A stretch of 41,916 nucleotides of DNA, taken from assembly GCA_965661575.1 (NCBI GenBank), contig CBFIEJ010000019.1, forward strand, positions 1 to 41,916, read 5' to 3'. A model generated the notes under the pieces. It was given only the letters and a program-made list of their open reading frames with translations, was not told where the DNA came from and did no database searches. A program made the position numbers and the translations under genes. This document shows positions 15,495 to 23,891 of this stretch, in pieces (within the stretch, counting starts at the first letter, position 1; every line of letters begins with the position of its first letter). The DNA comes from UA16 sp965661575 (lineage in GTDB: Bacteria > Bacteroidota > Bacteroidia > Flavobacteriales_D > Sanyastnellaceae).

Positions 15495-18353
15495 ATGGCC
15501 GACGCTAACAAACCCGTACGACTCAATCTAATTGCCCGTGAATTCAATCTGGGCATTCAAACGATAGTGGACTTTTTGGCAGGTAAAGGCATCGAAGTTG
15601 ATGCCAAGCCGAACACGAAGATTGACGCTGCAGCAGTGGCTTTGGTTCGCGCCAATTTCCAAGATGAAAAGGCAGCGAAGGCCAAGGCTGTGAGTTCTGC
15701 TAATCGCGCTGTGACAGAACGTGCAAGTGTAACACTTGCCTCAGCGCGTAAAAAACCAGATGCCCAAGAGGAGCCTGAAGTTGAGTTGGATCTTTCTGTG
15801 TTTCAGAAGAGCCAGCAACAGCCTGTTGTTGAGCGTGTCAAAAATGAAGAGCCGGAAGAGGTCGTCATTTCACCCGAACCGGTGAAAGAGGAGGTAACAC
15901 CAGAGCCTGAGCCTGTGAAGGTTGAAGCGGAGGAAAAGGTGGTGGAGCAATCCGCTGAAACAATTGAAGTCGAGGCAGAGAAAAAAGAAGCACCAGCTGA
16001 CGGAGCGGTCAAGGTTTTAGGGAAGGTTGACTTGGACGCAGTTTCGAAGAAATCCAAGCCAAAAAGCAAGGAAGAAAAGCTTGCCGAGAAAGCCAAGTTG
16101 GCGAAGAAGTCAGCAGAAATCGCGAAGAAAGAAGCTGCAGCTCAGGCCGAGGCAAAGGTCAAGGCAGCTGCAGAAGCCGCCGCCGCAATCGAAGCTGCAA
16201 AAGCTCCCGAGGTAAAGGTGGTCGAAAAGCACGAAACGAAAATTGAGAAGCTTTCCGGACCAACAGTCGTTGGTAAAATTGAATTGCCAGTAGAGAAGAA
16301 GAAAACTCCGGCGGGCAAAGGGGAAGACAACAAACGGAAGCGAAAGCGCATCACCAAAGTTGATGTGGCGAAAACAGCTCGTACCGCTGGAGGAGGTCGT
16401 GGAGATAGCCGCACTCGCGGACGCCGCAATGAACCGAAAAAGGAGGTCAGCCAGGCAGATATCCAGAAGGAAATCAAAGAAACGCTTGCAAGGCTGAGCG
16501 GAGGGAAGAAGTCCAATTCAGCGAAATTGCGACGTGCGAAGCGCAGTGCTGTACAAGAGCGACAAGAACAGGAGTTGGCTCGACAGGAGGAGGATGCAAA
16601 AACACTGCAACTCACCGAATTTGTGACGGTAGCGGAATTGGCAAACATGATGAGCGCCAATGTCAACGAGGTCATTTCGGCCTGCATGACGTTGGGGATT
16701 ATGGTCTCCATCAATCAACGTCTGGACTCTGAAACCATTACAATCATCTCTGAAGAATTCGGCTACGAGGCCAATTTTGTCAGTGCAGACGTTCAAGAGT
16801 CCATCGAAATTGAGGTAGATGACGAGGCGGACATGACCGAACGCCCGCCAATTGTCACGGTCATGGGGCACGTTGACCATGGAAAGACGTCGCTTTTGGA
16901 TTTTGTTCGAAGTGCCAATGTCATTGCAGGAGAGGCCGGTGGTATTACGCAACACATTGGTGCGTATCACGTCACATTGCCACAAGGAGGCAAGATGACA
17001 TTCCTTGATACACCGGGTCACGAGGCATTTACAGCAATGCGAGCTCGTGGTGCGCAGGTCACAGATATCGCGGTGATTGTTGTCGCAGCGGATGATGCTG
17101 TCATGCCACAAACAAAGGAGGCCATCAATCACGCACAAGCTGCGGGCATTCCGATGGTTGTTGCATTGAATAAGATGGATCGCCCTGAAGCGAATGCAGA
17201 CAAGATTCGACAAGAACTTTCAGAAATGAATGTGGTTGTCGAAGAATGGGGCGGGAAGTTCCAGAGCCAAGAGATTTCCGCCAAGAACGGTACGAACGTA
17301 CAAGAGTTACTGGAAAAGGTTCTCCTCGAAGCTGAGATGCTCGACTTAAGAGCGAATCCGAAGAAGAGAGCCATTGGAACCGTTGTAGAAAGTTCTTTGG
17401 ATAAAGGACGAGGCTACGTGACCAACTTGTTGGTTGAAGGCGGAACTCTGCGCGTGGGCGATGCTCTGTTAGCAGGTCAATATTCTGGTAAAGTAAAAGC
17501 AATGTTCAACGAACGCGGAACGCGTGTTGAAGAGGCTGGACCATCTGTCCCGGTATCGATTTTAGGGTTTGACGGAGCGCCAAGTGCGGGAGACAAATTT
17601 CACGTCTTTGAAGACGAGCGTGAGTCGCGAAATATCGCGATAAAGCGTCAGCAATTGCAGCGAGAGCAGGGAGTTAGATCCCAGCGATCGGTGACTTTAG
17701 AGGAGCTTGGAAGACGGATTGCAGTCGGTGAGTTCAAGGAGCTGAATCTGATTGTTAAAGGTGACGTTGACGGTTCCATTGAAGCGTTGAGCGATTCATT
17801 GCAAAAATTGAGTACCGAGAAGGTTCAAGTGAACATCATTCACAAGGCCGTTGGTCAAGTTTCAGAATCGGACATTTTGCTTGCTTCAGCTTCATCTGCA
17901 ATCATCATTGGTTTCCAGGTCCGACCAAGCGGCGCCGCTCGTCGATTGGCAGAAAAAGAAGGCATTCAAATCAAGCTTTACTCTGTGATCTACAAGGCCA
18001 TCGAGGAGATGAAGGATGCAATGGAAGGTCTGTTGTCTGCCAAAATTGAAGAGAAGGTGGTGGGTTCTGCTGAAATCCGAGAAACATTCAAAATTTCGAA
18101 GGTTGGAACCATTGCAGGTTGCTTCGTCTTGGACGGTAAAATCAACCGAAACAACAAAATTCGCGTGGTGCGTGAAGGGGTTGTTGCCTACACGGGTACT
18201 TTGGGTTCTTTGAAACGATTCAAGGATGATGTCCGAGAAGTTTCAAAAGGATTTGAGTGTGGTTTGAACGTAGAACGTTTCAACGACATCAAAGTAGGTG
18301 ACGTGATCGAGGCATACGAAGAGGTTGAGGTGAAGCAGACCCTTGAAGATTGA
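15495..18353 (+). CDS. infB: Translation initiation factor IF-2
   Basis: A 952-residue GTPase that brings initiator tRNA to the 30S subunit. Residues 1-50 form an IF2-N fold (RLNLIAREFNLG). A long charged low-complexity linker rich in Lys, Glu and Ala spans about 60-350, followed by a second IF2-N-like motif. The GTPase motifs are G1 GHVDHGKT (458-465), switch region GGITQHIGAY, G3 DTPGH (505-509), G4 NKMD (559-562) and G5 SAK. Domains II-IV follow and end in the fMet-tRNA-binding domain (FECGLNVERFNDIKVGD). ATG 15495 is preferred to the in-frame TTG 15489. A -7-like TAAATTCG at 15463-15470 could provide an internal promoter after nusA. The SPOR gene converges on it from the right. Confidence 0.96.
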   Translation: MADANKPVRLNLIAREFNLGIQTIVDFLAGKGIEVDAKPNTKIDAAAVALVRANFQDEKAAKAKAVSSANRAVTERASVTLASARKKPDAQEEPEVELDLSVFQKSQQQPVVERVKNEEPEEVVISPEPVKEEVTPEPEPVKVEAEEKVVEQSAETIEVEAEKKEAPADGAVKVLGKVDLDAVSKKSKPKSKEEKLAEKAKLAKKSAEIAKKEAAAQAEAKVKAAAEAAAAIEAAKAPEVKVVEKHETKIEKLSGPTVVGKIELPVEKKKTPAGKGEDNKRKRKRITKVDVAKTARTAGGGRGDSRTRGRRNEPKKEVSQADIQKEIKETLARLSGGKKSNSAKLRRAKRSAVQERQEQELARQEEDAKTLQLTEFVTVAELANMMSANVNEVISACMTLGIMVSINQRLDSETITIISEEFGYEANFVSADVQESIEIEVDDEADMTERPPIVTVMGHVDHGKTSLLDFVRSANVIAGEAGGITQHIGAYHVTLPQGGKMTFLDTPGHEAFTAMRARGAQVTDIAVIVVAADDAVMPQTKEAINHAQAAGIPMVVALNKMDRPEANADKIRQELSEMNVVVEEWGGKFQSQEISAKNGTNVQELLEKVLLEAEMLDLRANPKKRAIGTVVESSLDKGRGYVTNLLVEGGTLRVGDALLAGQYSGKVKAMFNERGTRVEEAGPSVPVSILGFDGAPSAGDKFHVFEDERESRNIAIKRQQLQREQGVRSQRSVTLEELGRRIAVGEFKELNLIVKGDVDGSIEALSDSLQKLSTEKVQVNIIHKAVGQVSESDILLASASSAIIIGFQVRPSGAARRLAEKEGIQIKLYSVIYKAIEEMKDAMEGLLSAKIEEKVVGSAEIRETFKISKVGTIAGCFVLDGKINRNNKIRVVREGVVAYTGTLGSLKRFKDDVREVSKGFECGLNVERFNDIKVGDVIEAYEEVEVKQTLED

Positions 18354-18389
18354 TCTTCAACCACATTTCCCAGCGGTTACGGCTCCAAT

Positions 18390-19019
18390 CTAGTGGGCAA
18401 TATCGAGTCCAGGAAGTTCAATTTCCATGGGGATAACTAGAGAGAGTGGAAACATTTCCAACCACTGTTGTTTCTCGTTTTGAGCGTCCCATTTACTCCG
18501 AAAATCACCCAATGTGATTCGATAATTGGGTGGCATCGAGGAGAGGTACAGGGGCAGTTCCGTTTTCTTTCTTGCACGTGAACGAAACTCTCTTGCTTGC
18601 TGAAGGTTCCCGGAGAAAAGCTGCACCCGGTACCCCATCAAGGGATGTTCTTTTTCCTTCCAGGCCGAATCCAGTTCAGCCATCCGTGGGTCCCACGTCA
18701 ATGTGTAGTGACCTTCTTTCCTTTCAATTTTTCTTTCGCCGCCATTGGTTTTGAGATCCTCCATGTTCGCCGGCATTTCAACTGTATCAGAAGATTCTGC
18801 TGGCTCTGCATTCAGATTCTGCATGGGGTGTGGTGGTGTCATTGGGATGACGGCTGAGGAGTCACATGGTGTGTTTTTGGGACGAAATAAATTTTTCCAC
18901 CATGCTGAGTCATCCTGGCTCATCCCAGAATTGGAGAATCCGATGAGACCAAGGAATACAAGAATTGTCGTTTTCGACAGCCTTGCTTGAAGGGATGAAA
19001 CTGTATTTGACTGACCCAT
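18390..19019 (-). CDS. Secreted SPOR-domain protein
   Basis: A 209-residue exported protein. A signal peptide (about 1-35, core TTILVFLGLIGF) is followed by a Pro/Glu-rich linker, then a C-terminal SPOR domain (about 130-209) recognised by GYRVQLFSGNLQQARE, YRITLGDFRSKWDA and the final VIPMEIELP strand. SPOR domains bind denuded glycan strands of peptidoglycan at division sites, so a cell-envelope or septal role is likely. The start ATG 19019 is chosen; the frame also opens from TTG 19028. A perfect -7 element TAACTTTG ends only 6 bases before this ATG, suggesting little or no leader. It is convergent with infB and divergent from the actA operon. Confidence 0.8.
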   Translation of the reverse strand: MGQSNTVSSLQARLSKTTILVFLGLIGFSNSGMSQDDSAWWKNLFRPKNTPCDSSAVIPMTPPHPMQNLNAEPAESSDTVEMPANMEDLKTNGGERKIERKEGHYTLTWDPRMAELDSAWKEKEHPLMGYRVQLFSGNLQQAREFRSRARKKTELPLYLSSMPPNYRITLGDFRSKWDAQNEKQQWLEMFPLSLVIPMEIELPGLDIAH

Positions 19020-19025
19020 GGTTGG

Positions 19026-19033
19026 CAAAGTTA
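19026..19033 (-). promoter_or_regulatory. -7 element TAACTTTG for the SPOR gene
   Basis: On the minus strand TAACTTTG matches TAnnTTTG perfectly and ends 6 bases before ATG 19019, so transcription would start at or almost at the start codon. A -33 box is not evident. Confidence 0.5.
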
Positions 19034-19116
19034 TGAAATCAAGCTACACCTGTTCTTTCTTCGTATTCGGGCCATTGTCATGGAAAAGTCATGAAAAATT
19101 CGGCAGGAGAAAATAG

Positions 19117-19145
19117 TATAAACAACTATAAATGAGCTGTTTATA
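19117..19145. repeat. Inverted repeat TATAAACA-N13-TGTTTATA upstream of the act operon
   Basis: TATAAACA (19117-19124) and its exact complement TGTTTATA (19138-19145) are separated by 13 bases, in the 237-base gap between the divergent SPOR gene and actA. The spacing would suit a dimeric regulator or an AT-rich hairpin. The rest of the gap holds the two promoter-like elements and no RNA gene that I can recognise. Confidence 0.45.
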
Positions 19146-19221
19146 TCGATTATTGGATAAGGGGTTAAATCTGGGCCGTGAGATTGCCTTGTTTCGGGAT
19201 GTTTTATTGGGTGTCAATGCT

Positions 19222-19229
19222 TAATTTCG
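19222..19229 (+). promoter_or_regulatory. -7-like element TAATTTCG for actA
   Basis: One mismatch to TAnnTTTG, ending 27 bases before ATG 19257. It is the best promoter candidate close to the start of the actABCDEF-coxBA operon. No confident -33 box. Confidence 0.35.
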
Positions 19230-19256
19230 CGTGCGACAAGAGCGACAATTTTTGTG

Positions 19257-20681
19257 ATGCGAAAAGCAAATTCCATGGTAGCTTACACGGGCTTCAAAGC
19301 CTTTAGAAACATCTTGACCGCGTGCCTTCTTTTGATGGCGACTCAGGCGGTTGCTGACATTTGGGAGGGGGGTGACATTGAGGCGGGCCAAGCGCTTTTC
19401 AATGCAAACTGCGCTTCATGCCATAAAGTAACGAACGAAGTCTTGGCGGCGCCAGGACTTGGAGGCATCGCTGATCGATGGGGAGCTACCGATGAGTTGC
19501 TGATCCAATGGATTCAAAATCCTCAAGGAGCGGCCGAGTCAGGAGACAAGTACATCAAATCGTTGGTTGATCGCTACGTACCAACTTATGGTTGGATGAC
19601 AGCACAGGCGGTTTCTGCAGACGATGTGAAGAACATCATGGCGTATGTACAGAATCCGCCAGATGCCGCGCCGGTTGCTGATACGGGCTCAGATTGCGTT
19701 ACGGTGGATGAATTGCCCATTGTAGAAGATTCCGATTCTTCAGGTGTGTGGTTCTTGATGTTGCTCGTCCTGTTCTTGATCATCGCAATGGCTGCCGCGG
19801 GAGTGAACAGGAGCTTGACCAATGCTTCTTTGGAAAAAGAAGGAGAAAGCCTGTTGGAAGACGCCACATACAGTGCACGAGTTCGAAATTGGACATGGGA
19901 CAATCGTGTTGCCGTGACGCTGATAGGTCTATTCTTCGTCGCGTACGGCGCTGTGCTCGGTTACCAAGGCTTGATGCGAGTGGGAGTTGTTGAAGGGTAC
20001 AAACCCAACCAGCCCGTCAAATTCATTCACAGCGTTCACGTCTGTGAGAACGAGGTGGATTGCAAGTACTGCCACCACAGTGCATACGAATCCAAGCATG
20101 CGGGAATCCCGTCGACGAATGTCTGTATGAACTGCCACAAAGCTGTGAAGAAGGGACGTCGATACGGCGAAACGGAAATCGCGAAGATTTACGATGCCAT
20201 TGGTTTTGATCCGACCTCAGGCACCTACATCGACGGAAGCGGTAAAAATGGTTACACCTCTCCGCAGGACACATACGATGGCGAGCCAATTCGCTGGAAC
20301 AAGGTGCACAACCTGCCGGACCATGTATTCTTCAGCCACCAACAGCACGTTGTCGTCGGAGGATTGCAATGCCAAAACTGCCACGGTGATGTTGAGACAT
20401 ACACCGTTGGACGCGTTGCCAAAGTGGAAGACATCAATCAGCTGGTGGACAAGTACCCCGGTCTTATTGAGTTGTCAAAGCCAACCCTCACGATGGGATG
20501 GTGCATCGAATGCCATAATAAAGCCGAGATTGACTTGGCTAGCAGTGGGTACTACGAAGAAATTCACCACCGCCTGAAGGATAACCTTCGCGGAAATGAA
20601 GAGCTTCGGAAGTACATGGAAGACGAAAAAATCACCGTAAAGGAACTTGGCGGCTGGGAGTGTGCCAAGTGCCATTATTAA
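19257..20681 (+). CDS. actA: Alternative complex III multiheme cytochrome c subunit ActA
   Basis: A 474-residue c-type cytochrome of the quinol:cytochrome c oxidoreductase alternative complex III. A signal peptide/anchor comes first. A monoheme domain follows with CASCH (C52-H56) and probable axial Met in YGWM. A membrane segment spans about 164-182 and a second about 218-238. The main domain then has five more CxxCH motifs (starting at C269, C290, C372, C416 and C469), the last almost at the C-terminus. That makes six heme sites: the pentaheme core known from Rhodothermus ActA plus an N-terminal monoheme domain. It carries electrons from the ActB Fe-S chain toward ActE or the oxidase. ATG 19257 is preferred to the GTG directly before it. 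actB starts 32 bases downstream. Confidence 0.92.
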   Translation: MRKANSMVAYTGFKAFRNILTACLLLMATQAVADIWEGGDIEAGQALFNANCASCHKVTNEVLAAPGLGGIADRWGATDELLIQWIQNPQGAAESGDKYIKSLVDRYVPTYGWMTAQAVSADDVKNIMAYVQNPPDAAPVADTGSDCVTVDELPIVEDSDSSGVWFLMLLVLFLIIAMAAAGVNRSLTNASLEKEGESLLEDATYSARVRNWTWDNRVAVTLIGLFFVAYGAVLGYQGLMRVGVVEGYKPNQPVKFIHSVHVCENEVDCKYCHHSAYESKHAGIPSTNVCMNCHKAVKKGRRYGETEIAKIYDAIGFDPTSGTYIDGSGKNGYTSPQDTYDGEPIRWNKVHNLPDHVFFSHQQHVVVGGLQCQNCHGDVETYTVGRVAKVEDINQLVDKYPGLIELSKPTLTMGWCIECHNKAEIDLASSGYYEEIHHRLKDNLRGNEELRKYMEDEKITVKELGGWECAKCHY

Positions 20682-20713
20682 GTATCAATCGCGAACCCCT
20701 TTATCGCAGCCAC

Positions 20714-23700
20714 ATGGCAAATACAAAGCGTTATTGGTCCGGACTGGACGAGCTTCGAGAAACAGAAGCATTTAAGACGATTCAAGGACAAGAGTTCCCT
20801 GAAGCGCAATCGGTGGATGAATTTCTTACCGATGAGCGCCTCGAATCCACCCACACTGGGCGGAGGGATTTCCTGAAGTTCATGGGCTTTGGTCTAACCG
20901 CTGCCACTTTGGCGGCGTGTGAGACTCCGGTTATCAAGAGCATTCCTTACACAAACAAGCCTGAGGAAGTCACACCCGGTGTGGCCAATCATTACGCAAG
21001 CACTTACTACGACGGCCACGACTTCGTGAACGTATTGGTCAAAACCCGTGAGGGACGTCCAATATTCGTCAAGTCGAATACCGAAACAGGTTACGGGCGT
21101 GTAAACGCTCGTGTGAACGCCTCGGTGCTCTCATTGTACGACAGTGCTCGCCTTTCGGGCCCCCAAATAGGCGGCGAATCGAGCGATTGGTCTACCGTTG
21201 ACTCGGCAGTTTCAAATGTGATGCAAGGCGAGGGTAGAAAGGTTCTGTTGACCAACACAGTCCTATCGCCTTCTGCACTCAGGGCAATCAAGCAGTCAGG
21301 TTTGGAGCACATCCAATATGACGCCATTGACTATGGCGCTTTCCGAGCGTCAGCTCAGGCTGATTTTGGAGTCAATTCTTTTCCATCGTATCGCTTGGAA
21401 GAGGCTGAGGCAATTGTTACCATTGGTGCCGACTTCTTGGGTTCATTCGCTGACAATGTTATTTACGGAGAACGTTGGGCGGCCATGCGAAAGCCGGAAT
21501 CGGGAAAAATGTCCCGCGTTCACGCTTTCGAGACGAACATGAGTTTGACAGGTTCTAACGCGGATTACCGAACGATGGTAAAGCCATCGGAACAAGGACG
21601 CGTTGCAACAGCTCTTCTGGCCCAGATATCTGGGCAGGGCGCTGCCGGACAATTGTCGGAAGAAGCAAACAAAGCAGTAGCTGCAGCCGCAAATGATTTG
21701 AAGCGTGCGGGTTCCAAGGGACTCGTTATGGCAGGGAGCAATGATCTGGCGACGCAACAAGTAGTTAACGCCATCAACGCTGCACTTGGTGCGGTAGGGT
21801 CCACAGTCTCTTATGATTCAATGACTTTATTCCAGGGGTCATCTGCTTCACTGAAGCAACTGACTGCTGATATGAAAGCCGGTGCAGTTGAAGTATTGAT
21901 TGTGGCCGATTGCAATCCCGTTTACGACGCACCAAATGCGGCAGCATTTGCAGACGCTCTCGCGGCGATGAAGCATACAATAAGCACGTCCATGTTTGCC
22001 GATGAAACAGCTGCGCTTTGCAAAGTGAACGCGCCAACGCATCACTGGTTAGAGTCATGGAACGACTTGCAGATTGAGGGTGATCGAATCGATTTGGTAC
22101 AGCCGACGATCTCGCCTTTGCACAGCACTCGAATGTGGGGGGAGAGTTTATTGCGCTGGTCTGGAATCAGTCAAGACTGGTATTCTTACCTGCGTTCAAC
22201 ACACGCATCAGATTATACATCAGATGCGATGTACACCAACGCCGACTGGAACAAAGCAGTTCACAATGGTTTCATCGCGGTCTCGGTCAAGCCATCTGAG
22301 CCTGTCTCCTACACAGGGACGGGAACAGCGCAAGCCGTCTCCGAATTGAACGGCCGAAAGGGAGGGGCCGTGGAAATGGCGCTTTACCAAAAAACGACTA
22401 TGGGAGCCGGCCTCCATGCCGCGAATCCGATGCTGCAGGAAACGCCTGATCCATTGACAAAGGTCACTTGGGACAACTATGTGACCATGGCGCATTCGGA
22501 TGTCGATGCAATGGGGCTGAATGGCTTTATTGGGCAAGAGAAGCCTGCGAGTTTGGTCAAAGTCACCGTGGGTGGTTCTTCAATGGAATTGCCAGTCTTC
22601 CCAATGCCAGGTCAAGCACCGGGCACCATAGGAATTGCGCTGGGTTATGGACGAGGAGCCAATGGAGAAAACATAGGAAAAGCGGCTTTCCAGACAGGAG
22701 AGAATGGATCCTTTGAAACCAATGCGGAGGGCAATCCAATTCCGGTAGGGCAAAATGTCTTCCCATGGGCGAATGAATCAGGAACCTTCACTGATTACGC
22801 ACAGTATGATGTGACCGTAGAGGCGACGGGAGGAACATATCCTCTCGCTTGCACCCAGATTCAGAACACGTTCATGGGACGTGAAAGCATTGTCAAGGAG
22901 ACGGACTTTACAAGCTACTTTGCCGAGCGAGGAGCGGAGAAAGGCAAGGCTTCTTGGAACGAATTGATTACGCTCGCTGTGCACGAGGACGTTACAGGTG
23001 ATGGAACGATTGATGCGCAGGACTCAAAACCAACTTCGGCTTTTGATCTTTGGCACGAGCATCCTGTTGAAAAGGTGGGCCATCGCTGGGGTATGACGAT
23101 CGACTTGACCAGTTGCACGGGCTGCAGTGCTTGTGTGACAGCGTGTCACATCGAAAACAATGTACCTGTTGTAGGTAAAGACGAAGTGCGTCGACACCGT
23201 GACATGCATTGGATGCGAATCGATCGCTTCTTCGCATCAGATTACAGCCTGGAGCGCGGAGAGGAAGAAGGAACCAGTGTGATTGCCTCTTACCGTAAAA
23301 TGGAAGACCCTTCCGCAAATCCGCAGACGGTTCACATGCCGATGATGTGCCAACACTGCAACCACGCTCCTTGTGAGACGGTTTGCCCCGTTGCCGCCAC
23401 CACGCACTCGAATGAAGGACTGAATCAAATGACGTACAACCGATGCATCGGTACGCGTTACTGCGCGAACAACTGCCCTTACAAGGTGCGTCGTTTCAAC
23501 TGGTTCAACTACCCAGGTTATAAGAAGTTTGCCAACTTTAACCCATCGCAAGACAGCTTGATGCGCATGGTATTGAATCCGGACGTAACGGTTCGAAGCC
23601 GTGGAGTCATGGAGAAGTGCAGCATGTGTGTCCAGCGAATTCAATCGGGTAAACTTGACGCGAAGAAAGCCGGTACCCCGGTTCCAGACGGCTCTGTCGT

Positions 23701-23884
23701 TACAGCATGCGCTGAGGCTTGTCCAACGCACGCGATCTCATTTGGTGATTTGAATGACAAATCAGCTGGAGTTCGAGCGATTTCTGAAAACAACCGTGCT
23801 TATCATGCATTGGAGGAAATAGGTGTAAAACCCAATATCTTCTACATGACTAAAGTGCGAAATGTAGAACCAACCAAAGCCTGA
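20714..23884 (+). CDS. actB: Alternative complex III iron-sulfur subunit ActB
   Basis: A 1056-residue periplasmic subunit. The N-terminus carries a Tat-type RRDFLK motif (50-55) followed by a lipobox LAAC with C69, suggesting Tat export and lipid anchoring. Residues about 80-740 resemble the catalytic subunit of molybdopterin oxidoreductases but, as is usual for ActB, without a recognisable cofactor site. The C-terminal ferredoxin-like domain (about 790-1050) has the Cys groups CTGCSACVTAC, CQHCNHAPCETVC, CIGTRYCANNC, CSMC and CAEAC, enough for the family's four Fe-S clusters. A 12-residue calcium-loop-like segment (759-770) lies just before it. The start at 20714 (MANTKRYW) gives the standard N-terminus; the frame itself is open from 20660. 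Confidence 0.93.
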   Translation: MANTKRYWSGLDELRETEAFKTIQGQEFPEAQSVDEFLTDERLESTHTGRRDFLKFMGFGLTAATLAACETPVIKSIPYTNKPEEVTPGVANHYASTYYDGHDFVNVLVKTREGRPIFVKSNTETGYGRVNARVNASVLSLYDSARLSGPQIGGESSDWSTVDSAVSNVMQGEGRKVLLTNTVLSPSALRAIKQSGLEHIQYDAIDYGAFRASAQADFGVNSFPSYRLEEAEAIVTIGADFLGSFADNVIYGERWAAMRKPESGKMSRVHAFETNMSLTGSNADYRTMVKPSEQGRVATALLAQISGQGAAGQLSEEANKAVAAAANDLKRAGSKGLVMAGSNDLATQQVVNAINAALGAVGSTVSYDSMTLFQGSSASLKQLTADMKAGAVEVLIVADCNPVYDAPNAAAFADALAAMKHTISTSMFADETAALCKVNAPTHHWLESWNDLQIEGDRIDLVQPTISPLHSTRMWGESLLRWSGISQDWYSYLRSTHASDYTSDAMYTNADWNKAVHNGFIAVSVKPSEPVSYTGTGTAQAVSELNGRKGGAVEMALYQKTTMGAGLHAANPMLQETPDPLTKVTWDNYVTMAHSDVDAMGLNGFIGQEKPASLVKVTVGGSSMELPVFPMPGQAPGTIGIALGYGRGANGENIGKAAFQTGENGSFETNAEGNPIPVGQNVFPWANESGTFTDYAQYDVTVEATGGTYPLACTQIQNTFMGRESIVKETDFTSYFAERGAEKGKASWNELITLAVHEDVTGDGTIDAQDSKPTSAFDLWHEHPVEKVGHRWGMTIDLTSCTGCSACVTACHIENNVPVVGKDEVRRHRDMHWMRIDRFFASDYSLERGEEEGTSVIASYRKMEDPSANPQTVHMPMMCQHCNHAPCETVCPVAATTHSNEGLNQMTYNRCIGTRYCANNCPYKVRRFNWFNYPGYKKFANFNPSQDSLMRMVLNPDVTVRSRGVMEKCSMCVQRIQSGKLDAKKAGTPVPDGSVVTACAEACPTHAISFGDLNDKSAGVRAISENNRAYHALEEIGVKPNIFYMTKVRNVEPTKA

Positions 23885-23891
23885 TCGGATC

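Noticed and set aside
15803..16714. Ser- and Ala-rich open frames on the minus strand opposite infB
   Set aside because: They are the complement of the low-complexity Lys/Glu/Ala linker of IF-2; the residue bias is explained by that repeat-like codon use.
18354..18389. Possible terminator between the convergent infB and SPOR genes
   Set aside because: No stem with a T tract is visible in these 36 bases.
20714..23884. ActB as an active molybdenum enzyme
   Set aside because: ActB proteins are known to keep the molybdopterin-oxidoreductase fold without the cofactor. The gene order actA-F confirms the assignment.
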